Assembly: GCF_016906535.1 (NCBI RefSeq)
Contig: NC_057372.1
Coordinates: 2,647,501-2,711,500, forward strand
DNA: 64,000 nucleotides
Reading direction: 5' to 3'
From: Rhizoctonia solani
Lineage: Eukaryota; Basidiomycota; Agaricomycetes; Cantharellales; Ceratobasidiaceae
Under the pieces are notes generated by a model. That model did no database searches. It was not told where the DNA came from and saw nothing but the letters and a program-made list of their open reading frames with translations. A program made the position numbers and the translations under genes. Of this stretch, positions 13,074 to 24,891 are shown piece after piece (within the stretch, counting starts at the first letter, position 1; each line of letters starts with the position of its first letter).

Positions 13074-13936
13074 ATGCTCAGTGAGTTGTAAGCTGGTCAA
13101 ACTAATTGCGATAATAATTGCTGGTACATCTAGTTGTCGGTCTTACTGGTGGAATTGCTTCGGGAAAGTCCACAATATCGTCTTTGCTGACGTCACATGG
13201 TATCCCTGTCATTGATGCTGACCTCCTCGCCCGACAAGTTGTTGAGCCAGGTACACCTGGCCATGCGGCAATAATCTCGACATTCGGTACTGAAGTCTTG
13301 AAAGAAGGTACTCATGATATTGATAGGAAGAAACTGGGAGAGATCATATTCAACGATGAGTACAAACGTAAGCAACTCAACGCTATCGTCCACCCCGCTG
13401 TACGCAAAGCGATGTTCTGGAGCGTCGTTCGCTGCTGGCTTCGCGGAGAGCGAGTATGTGTTCTGGATGTACCACTTCTCATCGAAACTGGCATGTGGAA
13501 GCAGGTGGGTAAAGTTGTCGTTGTATATGTGTGAGTATAGCATCTCATATGTTGCTTGATGGTTCTGAAACCCTGGTATTTCTATTTCCGTAGATCAAAA
13601 GAGCTTCAGATGCAACGACTAATGCGGCGCGATTCCTCCGATCGCGCTGCTGCCCAATCCCGTGTGTCTTCTCAGCTACCCCTTGCGAGCAAACTAGAAT
13701 ATGCGGACGTGGTGATTGATAATTCGGGATCCATGGCCGACACAGACCGACAAATTGTTTCGCTCGTACAACGACTCCAGAAAGAGACTGGGTGGACCTG
13801 GATTGTTAGCTGGATTATACCACCAGTCGGACTGCTTCTAGGGGCATGGTGCCTTGCCTGGCGGGCAATCAAGCGAGGAAAGAAGACAAAGAGACGACCT
13901 GCTGTCCCAAATGAAGGAGCTATCGAGCTACAGTAA
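13074..13936 (+). CDS. CAB5: Dephospho-CoA kinase (CoaE/Cab5 family)
   Basis: Three exons (13074-13080, 13134-13530, 13594-13936) join to 248 residues. The first exon codes only MLI, with the last codon split, and splices onto the P-loop GLTGGIASGKST, which fixes the start. The enzyme phosphorylates the 3'-hydroxyl of dephospho-CoA, the last step of coenzyme A synthesis. Visible family motifs are the Walker A loop, IDADLLARQVVEPGTPG (substrate-binding DAD), the DIDRKKLGEIIF and IVHPAVRK blocks, the VLDVPLLIETG segment, and the lid region QRLMRRD. The C-terminus has a hydrophobic helix (about residues 205-225, WIVSWIIPPVGLLLGAW) followed by a basic tail, which suggests membrane anchoring as in other fungal homologues. 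Confidence 0.93.
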
Positions 13937-14962
13937 AGTACCGAACTGCCGTTTGCACTGTCTTGTACTCCAGTATGGCCTTGTGATAATAGTAATACAC
14001 GTTTATTGCCCAGTTCAATTACGCTATTCAAATTTGCTAAAGCCGGGGTACTTTATTTCAGTCTTGACGAATTGTATCGAGCATCGAGATCAAGCTCAGC
14101 ATCGCGGCCCCCGAGGCAGACCCGCCGGTTCCCCATAACAACTGCCCGGTCGCGTAGCCGAAAGACAGCTGCTGGCCTGAGTAAGACCTGACTTACGCTT
14201 CTAGCGCCTCTTTCCAGGACTTCCCGGGTCTGATCGTCTTTCCTCAACTTGAATGCAAATTCATCAAAGCTTGTGCGCAACAGACAGTCTGTTTGCTTCC
14301 AGCCAGAATGTTCAAGAATCTTGACCAACTATTCCAATCATAACCAGGGAAATTTGGTAAGGGCATATCCACACGACGAGCGATGAAAAGCGCGACGCGT
14401 GCTGCTTACCAGGTGGGATTATGCAAAAGCGATCCACAATGTCACCGGCAAATTTTGTGCGCATCGTGTGTGGGGTAAATTGACAAAGACTAGCACTGTG
14501 GGTCACTCGATCGTGTTGGGCCCGCATGACGAACGGACGGGATCAAAGCATAAAAATTATGCGCGATGCAAATACCTCTGTGCCTGAAACATTAGAGCAT
14601 CGTAATCTTTACGCACCCTAGTCTGTATGGGGGTACACCCATGCGCAGACTTGTAAATATTTCACTATCACCTCGGGAATATTCTGCAGTTGATTTAGCT
14701 CAATTGGCTTTTTTTTCGTATTGTGCCACAAGCTCCCAAGTTTCAACATGTAATTTGAATTCAATTTCTGGTTCTACAGCCTGAGTCTTAGTATGCCCTC
14801 TCAAGACATTGGCTGCTCGCGAAGTTTCAGCGGCTCTCCATCAGAGAGTACTCTACACCTATGGGACCAACATATATTAGCCCCTCGTAATGTTTCGGAA
14901 GAGACTATAGTCTATCTATTAGTATACATTGGTGGAAATACAAGTACTAATCGGTGGGTACA
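13937..14962. other. Intergenic region
   Basis: About 1 kb between the dephospho-CoA kinase and the U2 snRNA gene. A minus-strand frame at 14053-14328 (91 residues, charged) has no start context, splice support or domain, and I do not call it. Nothing else was recognised. Confidence 0.4.
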
Positions 14963-14984
14963 TTTAGGGTTAGGCCCATGTAAA
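14963..14984 (-). terminator. Conserved 3'-flanking box of U2 snRNA copy 1
   Basis: Read on the minus strand, a 22-bp block ending GGCCTAACCCTAAA lies about 15 bp beyond the U2 3' end. The same block, with one difference, lies at the same distance beyond the second U2 gene (40675-40696), while the sequence further out is unrelated. This conservation suggests a 3'-end formation signal; that role is inferred. Confidence 0.4.
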
Positions 14985-14998
14985 TGCAAAAAAGAAAA

Positions 14999-15190
14999 GA
15001 GAAATCCCGCGACAACACAGGCCAGTACTGTAAGGGCAAGGTCATCTTGTCACCGCTCGTGCAAGCAGAGGAGCAGCGACCCGGGCGGCAAAAATTGAAT
15101 AATCGATATAGCTGGCGGTGCCAGCGTTTAGTCGATTAAGACTAAAAGAACAGATACTACACTTGATCTAAGCCAAAAGGCCAGAGTGGT
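14999..15190 (-). ncRNA. U2: U2 spliceosomal snRNA, copy 1
   Basis: On the minus strand the sequence contains the near-universal U2 5' region: GGCCTTTTGGCTTAGATC followed by AAGTGTAGTATCTGTTCT. It includes the GUAGUA branch-point-pairing segment. An Sm-site-like AATTTTTG and GC-rich 3' stem-loops follow, and the total of about 190 nt is normal for U2. The RNA base-pairs with the intron branch site in the spliceosome. The 5' end is set at 15190 by analogy with other U2 genes and by the TATA box 28-33 bp upstream; both ends are uncertain by a few bases. A second copy with one difference lies at 40471-40662 on the other strand. Confidence 0.93.
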
Positions 15191-15217
15191 AAAGAACCAT
15201 ATAAGTTTGAACAGCAG

Positions 15218-15223
15218 TTTATA
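15218..15223 (-). promoter_or_regulatory. TATA box of U2 copy 1
   Basis: TATAAA on the minus strand lies 28-33 bp upstream of the inferred U2 start, exactly the spacing seen at the other U2 locus. Apart from a short shared TGGTTCTTT next to the start, the upstream sequences of the two loci are not similar, so the conserved spacing is meaningful. Confidence 0.65.
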
Positions 15224-15530
15224 TGTCGTGGATACTTGGTCCGTGCGCCTCCCAGATCGATCTTGACTGGGAGGAATTTGATCATGAGTGTGCCTTCGAT
15301 AGATTAGCATGTTGCGACCGCATGTAATATGTTTGTGGTTCGAGCTGCAGTAGTACAGAAACATGGCCCCACGATTGAGGTAATTGGGACGCATGGAAGC
15401 TACTCCGCTCCGATGCGCCACCCAAGATACCCACTGAGATAATTATAATTTGTACAGTACCAGTATTCGCCTACTTTCTCCCGCACATACTTCATTCTAT
15501 TGACTTTGATGTTTACATCCACATACGCAT

Positions 15531-16739
15531 TCACAACTTCTTCTCAAACTCGATCAATTTGCGTATCCACTCCCCTTCTACGCTCTCCGTCCTGGCCATA
15601 TCAACAGCCAACAGCGGCCCTCGGGGACGGTTATTTCCATATCCGAAATACTTGCTAACAAAGCTCTAAAAATCCTATAAATACTACTTTCTCTCTCTCA
15701 GATAGTTGAAAAAATACCTTGACACCCGAAACACCTCCAATCTTATTAATTCCCCAATCCGCATGGCTCAACAAAACCTGGATCTCCATTGCCTCTTTCA
15801 ATTTTCCCTCTTTGAAGAGTTCATAAGCCCTCACATGGGCTTTTGGAGCGATGTTCGGAAGAGCAGCGATCGCGCCTGGTGCACCGCATACAAGCGCTGG
15901 GACAAGCACGTCTGCCCGGCCGGGAAAGGGCGCGAAAGAAGTAGAGGGCTGTAAACTGGCAAGACGGTGTAATTTGTTGATCTGTCCGCAGGAGAGCTTG
16001 GTTCCTACGATGTTGGGATGTTGCGCAAGCTCAGAAAGGATGGTCGAGTCCTGCACTCAAGTATGTAAGGAAGGGGAGGGAGGGCGAAAAGTGAAAGGAC
16101 AACGTACGAGATCTATGCCGGCAGTTACGACCGGGAAGTTATATCTACCCCCTCATAAAATTATATGATGAACTAATCACATTCACAACACCATACTTAC
16201 ATCAACATTGGAACCGGGGACGCATCCGCAACCTATATCACACCGAGCCCATCAGTACTACCCCACCCGTGCCATCGATGACAAAAGAATCAAACCCAAG
16301 CTTAAGAACTTACATCCCGGTGAAACTTCAAAATCGCATCCTTGGTCATCATCCCTGGCCATACACCGGGTGTCAAGACCAGGACAAACTCAGCACCTGC
16401 CTCGGCCGCCTCTTTACACAGCTCTTTCGTCTCTCTGGTCGAAAGTGCACCTGTACCGGCCATGATCACGACTCGTTTCTTCCCCTCTGACTCTGATCGA
16501 CCATCGTATCCGGCTTCGTCGAGGGTTTGACGCGCGAATCGGATCGTTTGAGATCGTTCGGCGTGAGAGAGGTGTTGTGCCTCGCCGTTTGATCCTTGGA
16601 TGAGGATTCCGGTTACTCCTCCTTGTGCAAGCCTGAGAATGTGGGATTTTATGGAAGTGAAATCGAGTTCTTCATTGTCGTCAAAGAAGAGAACGGCTGG
16701 GACGTATATTCCTGGCGGTGGGACAGTGGACATGGTCAA
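15531..16739 (-). CDS. Dihydrodipicolinate synthase / HOGA-family aldolase
   Basis: Five minus-strand exons (16739-16314, 16232-16201, 16144-16108, 16050-15718, 15665-15531) join to 320 residues, normal for the DapA superfamily of Schiff-base class I aldolases. Motifs in order: GIYVPAVLFFDDNEELD at the first beta-strand, GVTGILIQGSNGEAQHLS (the GTTGE-type phosphate/carboxylate loop), AGTGALSTRETKEL, PVPMLIYNFP (catalytic Tyr), NIVGTKLSCG (Schiff-base Lys), and a C-terminal helical domain. In fungi without lysine synthesis through diaminopimelate, such genes usually act on other 2-oxo acids, for example 4-hydroxy-2-oxoglutarate or sugar-derived substrates. The exact substrate cannot be read from the sequence. 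Two exons of 32 and 37 nt carry the active-site Tyr region. Confidence 0.88.
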
Positions 16740-16994
16740 GTCTAAGCGTTGCGGAAATGATGATCATCTGCGGGGTAACCTTTTTTTTTTATAGCAGGGC
16801 TGGTTTGCCGAGAGATGGACACATGCGGCACCGGTTTCGAACTTCGAAGTGGAGAAGTCGGTCGAAAGTGCTAATTTGGGACTCATCTACCGACCGATTG
16901 TCATATTACACAAGTCTTGCCATTCGTGGAAATCATATAGTACAATCAATCGAGAGAATGCAATCCATGATCGGTAGCGTATTACGTGCGTCGA

Positions 16995-19428
16995 TCAATC
17001 TTTCAGCAGAGCCTGGACAATATGCTGTACCCTCAATTGCCGCAAGTCCGTGTACGTCTGACATTTTCATCAGTCTCTGTTTGAGCCCAAGTAGCAAGTG
17101 TTGTTGGCTCACCTGCCCACACCCAACGAAAATGATTGGTTGTCCGGTAACGTATGTCATACTCAATGCAGCTCCAACCTATCGCCTTATGGTCAGCCAC
17201 TGACTAAATAAGAAGAGAGGAGATCGTACCTTGTCATCAACAGTATCCCACTTGGTGACCAACATCCCATCAATACCTCGCCCATTGGAAAAGTCTTTCA
17301 GAGCACGGTCAAACTTGGATAGCTGATCGACGGCTTCGTTTCCGACTAGCGCTTCGCCAACAAAAATGATCTTGTCCGGTTGGTTTACCGCGGCGAGCTA
17401 CAGCCAAAGTCAATCTCGGATAGACATAAATCACAAGGCGAAGAAACAGTACCTTGGCCAGCGCTTTCATCAACGGTTCGTTATCCTGCATACGTCCGGC
17501 CGTATCAACCAGAACCACGTCGTAGTCCCTCTGACTTGCGTACGCAATCGCCTCCTTCGCAATTCCCGCAGCATCCTTCCCATACCCCTTTTCGTATAAC
17601 TCGATCTTCTCCCCGCCCTCGCTGGTGTTATTGTTCAACATGCCCAAATTCCTCACATGCACACGAAGTTGTTCGACCGCGCCCGACCTGAACGTATCGC
17701 ACGCCGCGACGAGCACTCGGAGGTTATTCTGCAACAGCCAAAACGCAACTTTTCCGAGGGACGTGGATTTTCCGACCCCGTTTACGCCGACGAACGTGAT
17801 CACATACGGCTGAGGAGTGGGTTGAGCTGCTTTTTGGGAGCGGATGGAAAGTAAGAGGTCCGTTGAGGTTTTCGGTGTCAGAATGCGGGTTATTGCGCTC
17901 GAAAGGGCTGTGCGGGTTTCTGATTTGATGCCTGTTGATGATCACGTTTGGTTAGTAGACAGTTCAAAGGGATAGGATGTGAGGGAGGGAGGAGGGCGAT
18001 CTTACTTGCAAATCCGCTCACGCGCTTTCCGACCAATCCTTCGCCCACACTCTCGCAAATCTTATCGGCGATCTCTTTGGCCACGTTTTTCTTCATCAAA
18101 TGTTCCCTCATTCCGTTCAACACGGGTGTAAGATCTTCAGACGTAAGGACCTTTCCTCCCCCTGTTAGTCGGGACAACCAGCTCCAGGCCGTACTCGACA
18201 CGCTCGTCTCTTGTTTTTGCTCCTGGTTCGTCTTGCTCAGAGCACGAGAAATTAGATCTTCGGTATCTTCGTCTTTTGAGTTTGAAGCCCAATCGAGGTC
18301 TTTGACTTCGTACATGCCATCGGCTCCTACCGCTCCACGAGACGATTCGTCCACGAGCAAAGAGAGGTCGACCGAACGAGATATGTCCACGTCCGAGGGA
18401 GCAGAGCTATAATCCAACGCGGCCATATCTTCTACGCTCAACGCCGAATCGGCCCATCTGCGAGCGGTCTTGGCTGGTTTTTTGCGTGGGGTGTGGGAGG
18501 TGTCCGAACTGAGATGGAAATATTTGTAAGCGGGCATGAAGTGAGGTGGACAAGAAGAGCACCAAGTAGGATTGCGAGAGACGAGATGAGATGGACTTAC
18601 TCGGACCCTCCCACACTCGTTGCCGCTGGTGTGCGGCGAGCGCGTCCCTTGGGCTGGCCTTTGAGTCGGGATTTTAGCGCTTGGACGTTGCGTGCTATTT
18701 CTTCTGCGTCGGTGGGGGTTTCTGCAGCGAGTGCTGGAGCTGAATTACTATATTAGTATGGTGTACTGGGATATCATATGGGATGGGTGTACCATTGTCA
18801 GAAGGCGGTGTAACAGGAAGAGCTACACGTGGAGTCGGCTTTCCGAGGCGTGATTTTCGTTCCTAAAAAGAGTCAGTACACCAGAACACAAGAACGAAGA
18901 CATTCGTACCTGAGCAGCCTTGTCTTGCAGTGTCCTAAGGATCTTGTCAAACGTCTGATCCCACTCTGCAAACTGTGCCTTGAAGTCGAAGCGAGTGACC
19001 ACTCCAGTGCCAGCGTGCACAGCCGCCAAAAAGCTCTTTAAAAACGGGGCAAACATGTCGACAAATACGCTGCGCATAACATTGAGAAGGTCGTCGACAT
19101 AGGTGAGCTGGAGAATGCGCTGGTATGCGACCTGAATGCGAATAAATTAAACGAGATTAAAACGAAGAATCGTGGACTTACCACAAATATGAGTTCGAGA
19201 TCGTTGACAAACTTGAATTTGATTGCATATCCGTCTTTCTCGAATACATCCTCTGGTGCTGTGCGGTCTTGGATAATTGCTTCTCGCACGAGACTGTTTA
19301 CTGGAGAACTAGACGGAGTAAACGAGCGCGACCAGAGAATGGCGCCGCCTAGAATATATATTTAGCTATATAACCTTATTTGTTCTCAGGCGCTGACCTT
19401 TGTGGGAAATCGAGCAGTGGTCAAGCAT
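16995..19428 (-). CDS. SRP101: Signal recognition particle receptor alpha subunit
   Basis: Ten exons on the minus strand (19428-19398, 19348-19182, 19131-18910, 18862-18793, 18739-18601, 18508-18006, 17931-17453, 17397-17230, 17178-17113, 17057-16995) join in phase to 635 residues, matching eukaryotic SR-alpha. The protein docks the SRP-ribosome complex at the ER through GTP-dependent pairing with SRP54. Residues about 1-140 form the longin-like SRX domain that binds SR-beta. A charged, low-complexity linker (about 140-330) and the four-helix N domain follow. The NG GTPase shows [15 protein letters not shown] (P-loop), [11 protein letters not shown] (insertion-box region), [16 protein letters not shown] (G3), TKWDTVDDK (G4, TKxD) and [17 protein letters not shown] (closing motif). 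The gene shares a 149-bp upstream region with the arrestin-like gene. Confidence 0.95.
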
Positions 19429-19577
19429 GATATTGGATGGTGGGGGAAGGTGAGGTCATGCAGTATAGCGTGCCATACACGTCTCTTCACCTACAAGCGC
19501 CAGACCCGTGGATCAAAGTTCCTGATCGGACCCCAGGAATGGCCGAGCGCCCAATTCAACTCAACGTTCTGTCCACC
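19429..19577. promoter_or_regulatory. Shared divergent promoter (SRP receptor / arrestin-like gene)
   Basis: Only 149 bp separate the start codons of two head-to-head genes, so the core promoters must overlap. I see no TATA box. Co-regulation is possible but is not shown by the sequence. Confidence 0.5.
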
Positions 19578-22500
19578 ATGAGTTCGGGTTTCAAGTTGTG
19601 AGTATGTTCGCTATTCACTGTTGTTGCGGAGATGTTTATTCTTTAGAATGCTGCGGCCCCCGCCGCATGTCGAGTTTCTGCAAGGTATGGGAGCCCAAAG
19701 ATCATACCACATGGTCTGACGTATTGATAGGTTATCCTGGTATTCCCGGTCATGGGGAACGCAAGGGAGCTATCGTCCAGGGGGTAAGCAGCATGTTCAT
19801 ACCACTATCGCTTACTAACCGCTAGTAGACACTCGAAGTAAGAGGCACAGTGAAAGCCAAATGGGTCCGCGTCGAGCTACGCAAGATTGAGATCCTTCCT
19901 GGGGGAGGGCAGAACAATACCTTTGCCGAAACCATTGGAGAGCGTCCAATCACGCTATGGAGCGCACGGGACGATGAGTTTTCAGAACTCTCATCGGTGA
20001 GCGTCTATTCCTCACTTGTTCCTCAGCAATTAACTTGCAACAGAACGACTTTCCCTTCCATATCGCTGTCCCCGAGACTCTGCCCCCCAGTATAGCTCTC
20101 GAACGCGGATCTGCCATCAAGTACGAACTCATTGCCTCCGTTCAGCTCAAGGGCAAAAAGTCCTTGTTCAAGCGTGATCCTGCACCTATATCCACATACT
20201 CTGCCCCGATCGTCATCGAAAAGTTTGAGCTCCTCCAAGCCTGGCCCATTTATGCACAACCTCAAACCAGACAGAGCTCTGCCTATGGCGTCACACTGGT
20301 CGCCACGTTTTCCCGAGTCGCATTTGGACCGGGCGACGTTGTCCCCGTCGAGGCTGTCCTGCGAGCTGATGTACCTGGAGATGGAGCTATTCTTCGAGCG
20401 TATGAACTCACCGTCCGCGAAACCCTCATCTTCCGATCGAGCCCTCCCCAAGTTCCGCAGCACCAACATCCTCATCTCCATTTGCACAGCCAACAACCGC
20501 CCCGCCGCACCCCCGCCGCACAGACTCGCTCCAACCTCATCGCGGACCAAAAAGTACCCGTTCCGGTTCAAATCTTCCCTGGTACACAGCACAAATGTGA
20601 CCTGGGCTGTCATATTCCACTCACCCAAACAAACGTATCGGTCCGTACAGCGAGACATATCGAAGTGAATTATATCGTTCAGGTCAAGGCGGTGTTGTCC
20701 ACAGGATCGATGGTCTCGGTCGAGTTGCCTATTACGATCACGAATTGGCAGCATCAGGCTAGTGTGGACGTGGTTCGGCGAATTGGCTATTGCCCTGAGC
20801 TTGGCGGCAAATCTCCCATACCAGGTCCTCAGGCCGGGTTATTCCAAGCCACAAATGCGATGGGGAATAACATCGCCATTCCCGCTTCTCCCAACGGACA
20901 AAACATTGCCCACTCTAATGGTCCCTCTTCCACTGCCGGCTCACATAGTATCCCCGAGCGAGTTTCGAGAAGATCGACGAGCGATAATAATAATGCACGG
21001 AGTACATATAGTTCTCCACCTATTGGATCACCTGGACGGGAGAACATTGACGAATTAGGCTATATACCCGCCGGATCTCAAACTCATTCCCAAACTGCGC
21101 CTAATCGTCGTCCAGGAGGAGGGTCCTCAAGCGGCCCGTCCGAACCCGAAGACTACTTTGGCCAAACCGGCCCATTGAATAACAATGCAGCCCCAGGCGC
21201 ACGGCCCCAAACCGGGAACAGGAGAAGTAACCAGAACAGACTTACGATTGTGAATGGTGATCCGGATGATACCAAGGTCCTCAGTGCAGAAGAAGAGAAA
21301 CGACGGCTCAAGGAAAAGTACGAAGAGCGGGATCGGAGGAAGAGCGGGCGACCTGCGAGTGCTGGTGGTTCGGGCGCTAGGCCGGGTACGGCCAATAGTA
21401 CTCATGCTAATGGTGGGGGCAGACAAAACGGAACGAGCGCCTGGCCGACTGCGGAAGAGGAGAAACAACGACTGTACGATAATGCTCGGATGGTGGCTAG
21501 CAAAACTCAACAGTCTGCTGGACACCAAGTCGATTTGGGACATTCTGCCGGATCGTCGTCTTCCCCCCAACCGAGTCAGGGTCAGAGTCAAAGCCAGAGT
21601 CAGGGTCAGTGGCCCACAGCTGAAGAAGAGAAGCGGCAATTGTTTGAAAATGCGCGAAAGGCGGCTCAGAGGACACAGAGTACCGCTTTCGATGCGGGTG
21701 TTCCGCATGCCCAGGACGAGAAGGGGGCAGTGAAGAAGGGCGGAGACAACTTTGCGGGCGGTTGGGCGTTTATGGCTCCCAAGACTGAAGGTTCTGTCTC
21801 CTATCCACAAGTAAATCCCCTTCGCGCTACTTTAAACATGAAACAATTACTAACACCTACGATAGGAACAACCGCAACAACAAAGTTCATCTCCTCCCGC
21901 CCAACAATCACAATCGCAGTGGCCATCAGCAGCCGACGAGAAGCGCATGCTCTTTGATCGTGCCCGGGCCGCTGCTGAGAGAACTCAAGCCCAGGCGACG
22001 ACTCCACCGGAAGAAACGAGCTCCAACTCGATCTCGGTCCCATATGCTCCATCTTCCGTCGAACCCCGTGTTTCGTCGCCTGTTTCGATGCTCCCTTCTG
22101 TAGGAGGCGGATTTATACCTCAGACTTCTCCTGGATTACCTGGCCTCACACCAGCAGGGAACAAATCTGGCGCAGAACTGTATGCTGCCGGTCTCGCTGC
22201 GATGGGAAGGCAAAGTATGTATCCTTCTTCAACCCCAGCTCCTGTGCAGGCGACACCATCGACCCAGCCTTTGGGGGTTTCGGCGCCACTATATGCTGGG
22301 AATGGGTCGGGGTCCAGTGTACCGTACGCTGCTAGCTCTGGTTCAGCCCCATCATATGGAACCGGTTCCGGTTCAACCCCCCCTTATTCAGGAGGCTCAA
22401 CTTCAACTCCACCCTACGGAAGCGGCTCGACCCTTTCCCCCTCTCCCTCGTCCAAGCGGTTCCCGAGTGCCGCGGAAGAAAAGGCCGCGCTCGCATATAT

Positions 22501-23735
22501 GGCAGCTAAACAACGTGTTGAACAAGCGCGCGCAAACGAGTCAGCTGCGTATGATGATGGTTCAAACCTAAGCGCGTACGGCAACAACTCGAGTCCTGGT
22601 GGGTATGGTGGAAATTCGAGTCCGGGTGCATATGGCGGGAATTCAAGTCCGGGTCCTAGCCCGACTGTCCCGGGGTATGATTCGATTTATGGGAACCAGA
22701 CGACTCTGCCCGTGGCCTATGGTCAACCTGTGGCACCGTCCCCGACGCGCCCGTTGAGTGTGCGAAGGTCGCCTCAGCAATTGACGGCTTCCCCACCAGC
22801 GTTTACAAGCGACCTACCGCCCGGTTTCGCGCCCAACCCTGGGCCAGCCGCAAGCGCTCTTTCAGCTTTGGAGGAAAAGGCAAGGTTGCGGAGGCAGTAT
22901 GAGGAACAAGACGCTGGAATGAGCTACCTTTCGCCTACGTCGCAGCCCACAGGTCCGCCACCTCCTTCGCCTCCGAGATTTTCGCCTTCTCCCTCGTCCG
23001 GGTATGGCCTGTCGGCTCACGACGAGAAGGAGCGCATGCGGTTGATGTATGCTGAACAAGATGCTGCGGTTCGAACTAATGAGCGACAAGCGACGAATGA
23101 TAGTGGCCAACGCCCGGCTCTGCCAGTCCCTCCTCCTGCCCCTGACGGCGCCCCTCCACCTTTTGCAGGAGGTTTTATCAATCCAGCTACGTTCAAACCT
23201 CTTTCGGCCGCTGAAGAAAAGGCGAGATTGCGCGCACAGTATGAAGCTGAAGTAAACGGAACTTCGATGGGAGGATCAAGCCATGAGCCTCCTCCACCCG
23301 AGTATGGGCTCCCGCCCTCCCGACAGGCGACGATTACTTCCCCACCTGAACGAAATGCCACTTTGACTCCAAGTAATTACTCAGACGGAGGATCAAGCAT
23401 TGGTGCAACTATTCAACGGGATCCGAGCATCTCGTGGGGAAAGAGACGTGCGGCTCAGACTCCTGCCCCGGTTGAGGAAGAGAGTCGATCAACATTTGTG
23501 GCTCCCCCTCCTCCGCCACCGCTTTTACCTGTGAGTTATGGTGTATTGAATCGAGATTCGTTAGTACTAATATGTCTGTTAGAAACCCCCTGCTTCGTAT
23601 ATTCAGGAAACGCTCGAGGCTCATCACGCACAGAAGAACTGGGACGGTTCGCGCCCTCCTTCGATGGACTATGAAGCTCTGGCTTCTCCCACTGCGCTCG
23701 TCGCACCTCCTGTTCCCCCTAAACCTGCTGACTAA
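19578..23735 (+). CDS. Large alpha-arrestin-like protein with EEK repeats
   Basis: Seven exons (19578-19597, 19647-19684, 19731-19783, 19829-19996, 20044-21810, 21866-23530, 23583-23735) join to 1287 residues. The first 300 or so look like a fungal arrestin N- and C-lobe: VEFLQGYPGIPG at the start, TLEVRGTVKAKWVRVELRK, IALERGSAIKYELIASVQLKG, and a second lobe with VEAVLRADVPGDG and HIEVNYIVQVKAVLS. Arrestins of this kind recruit ubiquitin ligases to plasma-membrane transporters; that role is inferred. The remaining roughly 950 residues are low-complexity (Ser, Pro, Gly, Gln) and carry eight copies of a charged helical motif of the form SAEEEKxRLxxxYEExD (near 21284, 21449, 21618, 21930, 22465, 22859, 23014 and 23203). 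The tail ends in a proline-rich APPVPPKPAD, an SH3-type ligand, and there is a PPPPEYG (PPxY-like) site near 23290. Confidence 0.85.
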
Positions 23736-24593
23736 TCTATACCCCTCAAATCTTGGCTGCGGCCAAAATTATTTATTCACCTAGCTCAACTTCGATAACC
23801 TTTCTTTCTTTCTTTCTTTTTCTCCTTGGGTCTGTTCTATTTCTTGATTGTCTTTTTAACTCCGTTTACCCTCGAACCACACTCCTTGTGCATGTATACC
23901 TCATGTTTCTCTTTTTCTAGTTGATTAACCAGCGATCGGTCGCAGGCTGACGATCAAATTTACTGTGTGCGGGTAACAGTACATAGCATTTATAATTCAA
24001 CTGTTGCTTCTTACGATGGGATGCGCTGTGACCTCCTACTCATCTACTATTTGTCAGGTGAATGACACACTAGACAAATATGACGTTGAACTTACATTCG
24101 GTTCTTACGCGTGCATGGACATTAACGCGCAACTGACGGCAGATAAGCCACGTGTTGTTGATTTGACTAGCTTCGCTCTGAATCGGGTACTTAGATTAAA
24201 GTCATCAAGGTTGCTTGGATCAGCAGCGAGAAATCAGCACCGGTGCCCCATTGAGTATCGATATTGTCCATCCCTTCCAATGAACCTTTGCATAATATCC
24301 TACTCCTTTGACCTACGTATATCCATCCCACTATAATTACAAGATACGCATATACAGAGAGTGTGTGTCCAAAATATTTGAATATATGCACTAGTGAAGT
24401 ATGAACATGTGCAGCCCAAGTTATCCAGGTTCGCATAATGCTACGTGTATTCGTATTTTATGCCGAAGGAGCGCTAAATTGGTTCTGTATCGTACACGGA
24501 ATAGAACCGAAAATTAGTCGGAATGAGCCCCCTTGATCAACATCAGGTTAGGTTGTCATCTTGAAACTCTGTTCCTATGGTTATAATCACGTA
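23736..24593. other. Intergenic region with TTTC microsatellite
   Basis: 3' flank of the arrestin-like gene. It contains a short pyrimidine microsatellite, (TTTC) repeated about five times, at about 23799-23823. No gene or RNA was recognised up to the mariner element. Confidence 0.5.
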
Positions 24594-24595
24594 TA

Positions 24596-24804
24596 TACAC
24601 TTGCGCCCAAAAAGATTGAGCCACGTGAGCTCAAATCAATGACGCTCACGCGTCACCCGCACGATTGAGAATTCGTTTACGATGTAATAGTAAATTATGT
24701 AGATACAGTAGTATAGAACATATGTACAAAGTTTTAGATCGAAACTAAGTCTCCTCGTGGAGATACGCGTGAGCAAAATTTTTGGGCTGGCTCATTCTTT
24801 TTGA
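24596..24804 (+). repeat. Left terminal inverted repeat of the mariner element
   Basis: The 209 bp are identical, as read, to the reverse complement of 26007-26215. The repeat is unusually long for this superfamily, where 20-30 bp to a few hundred bp is typical. Confidence 0.92.
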
Positions 24805-24891
24805 TCACTTTATATAAGCTACTTGGTCCTCCCTCATCGAGTGCCATTTACCACCCCTTTTTACGCTCGAATACCTGCCGAAAGTGCGCAA

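Noticed and set aside
14053..14328. Minus-strand 91-codon frame between dephospho-CoA kinase and U2
   Set aside because: Charged composition but no recognisable motif, start context or neighbouring exons.
14963..14984. CCTAACCC/TTAGGG motif next to U2, resembling telomere repeat
   Set aside because: Only about one and a half units, single-copy context, and shared by both U2 genes; better explained as a U2 3' element.
14793..15098. Plus-strand 101-codon frame near the first U2 gene
   Set aside because: It overlaps the U2 snRNA on the opposite strand and has no domain or splice logic.
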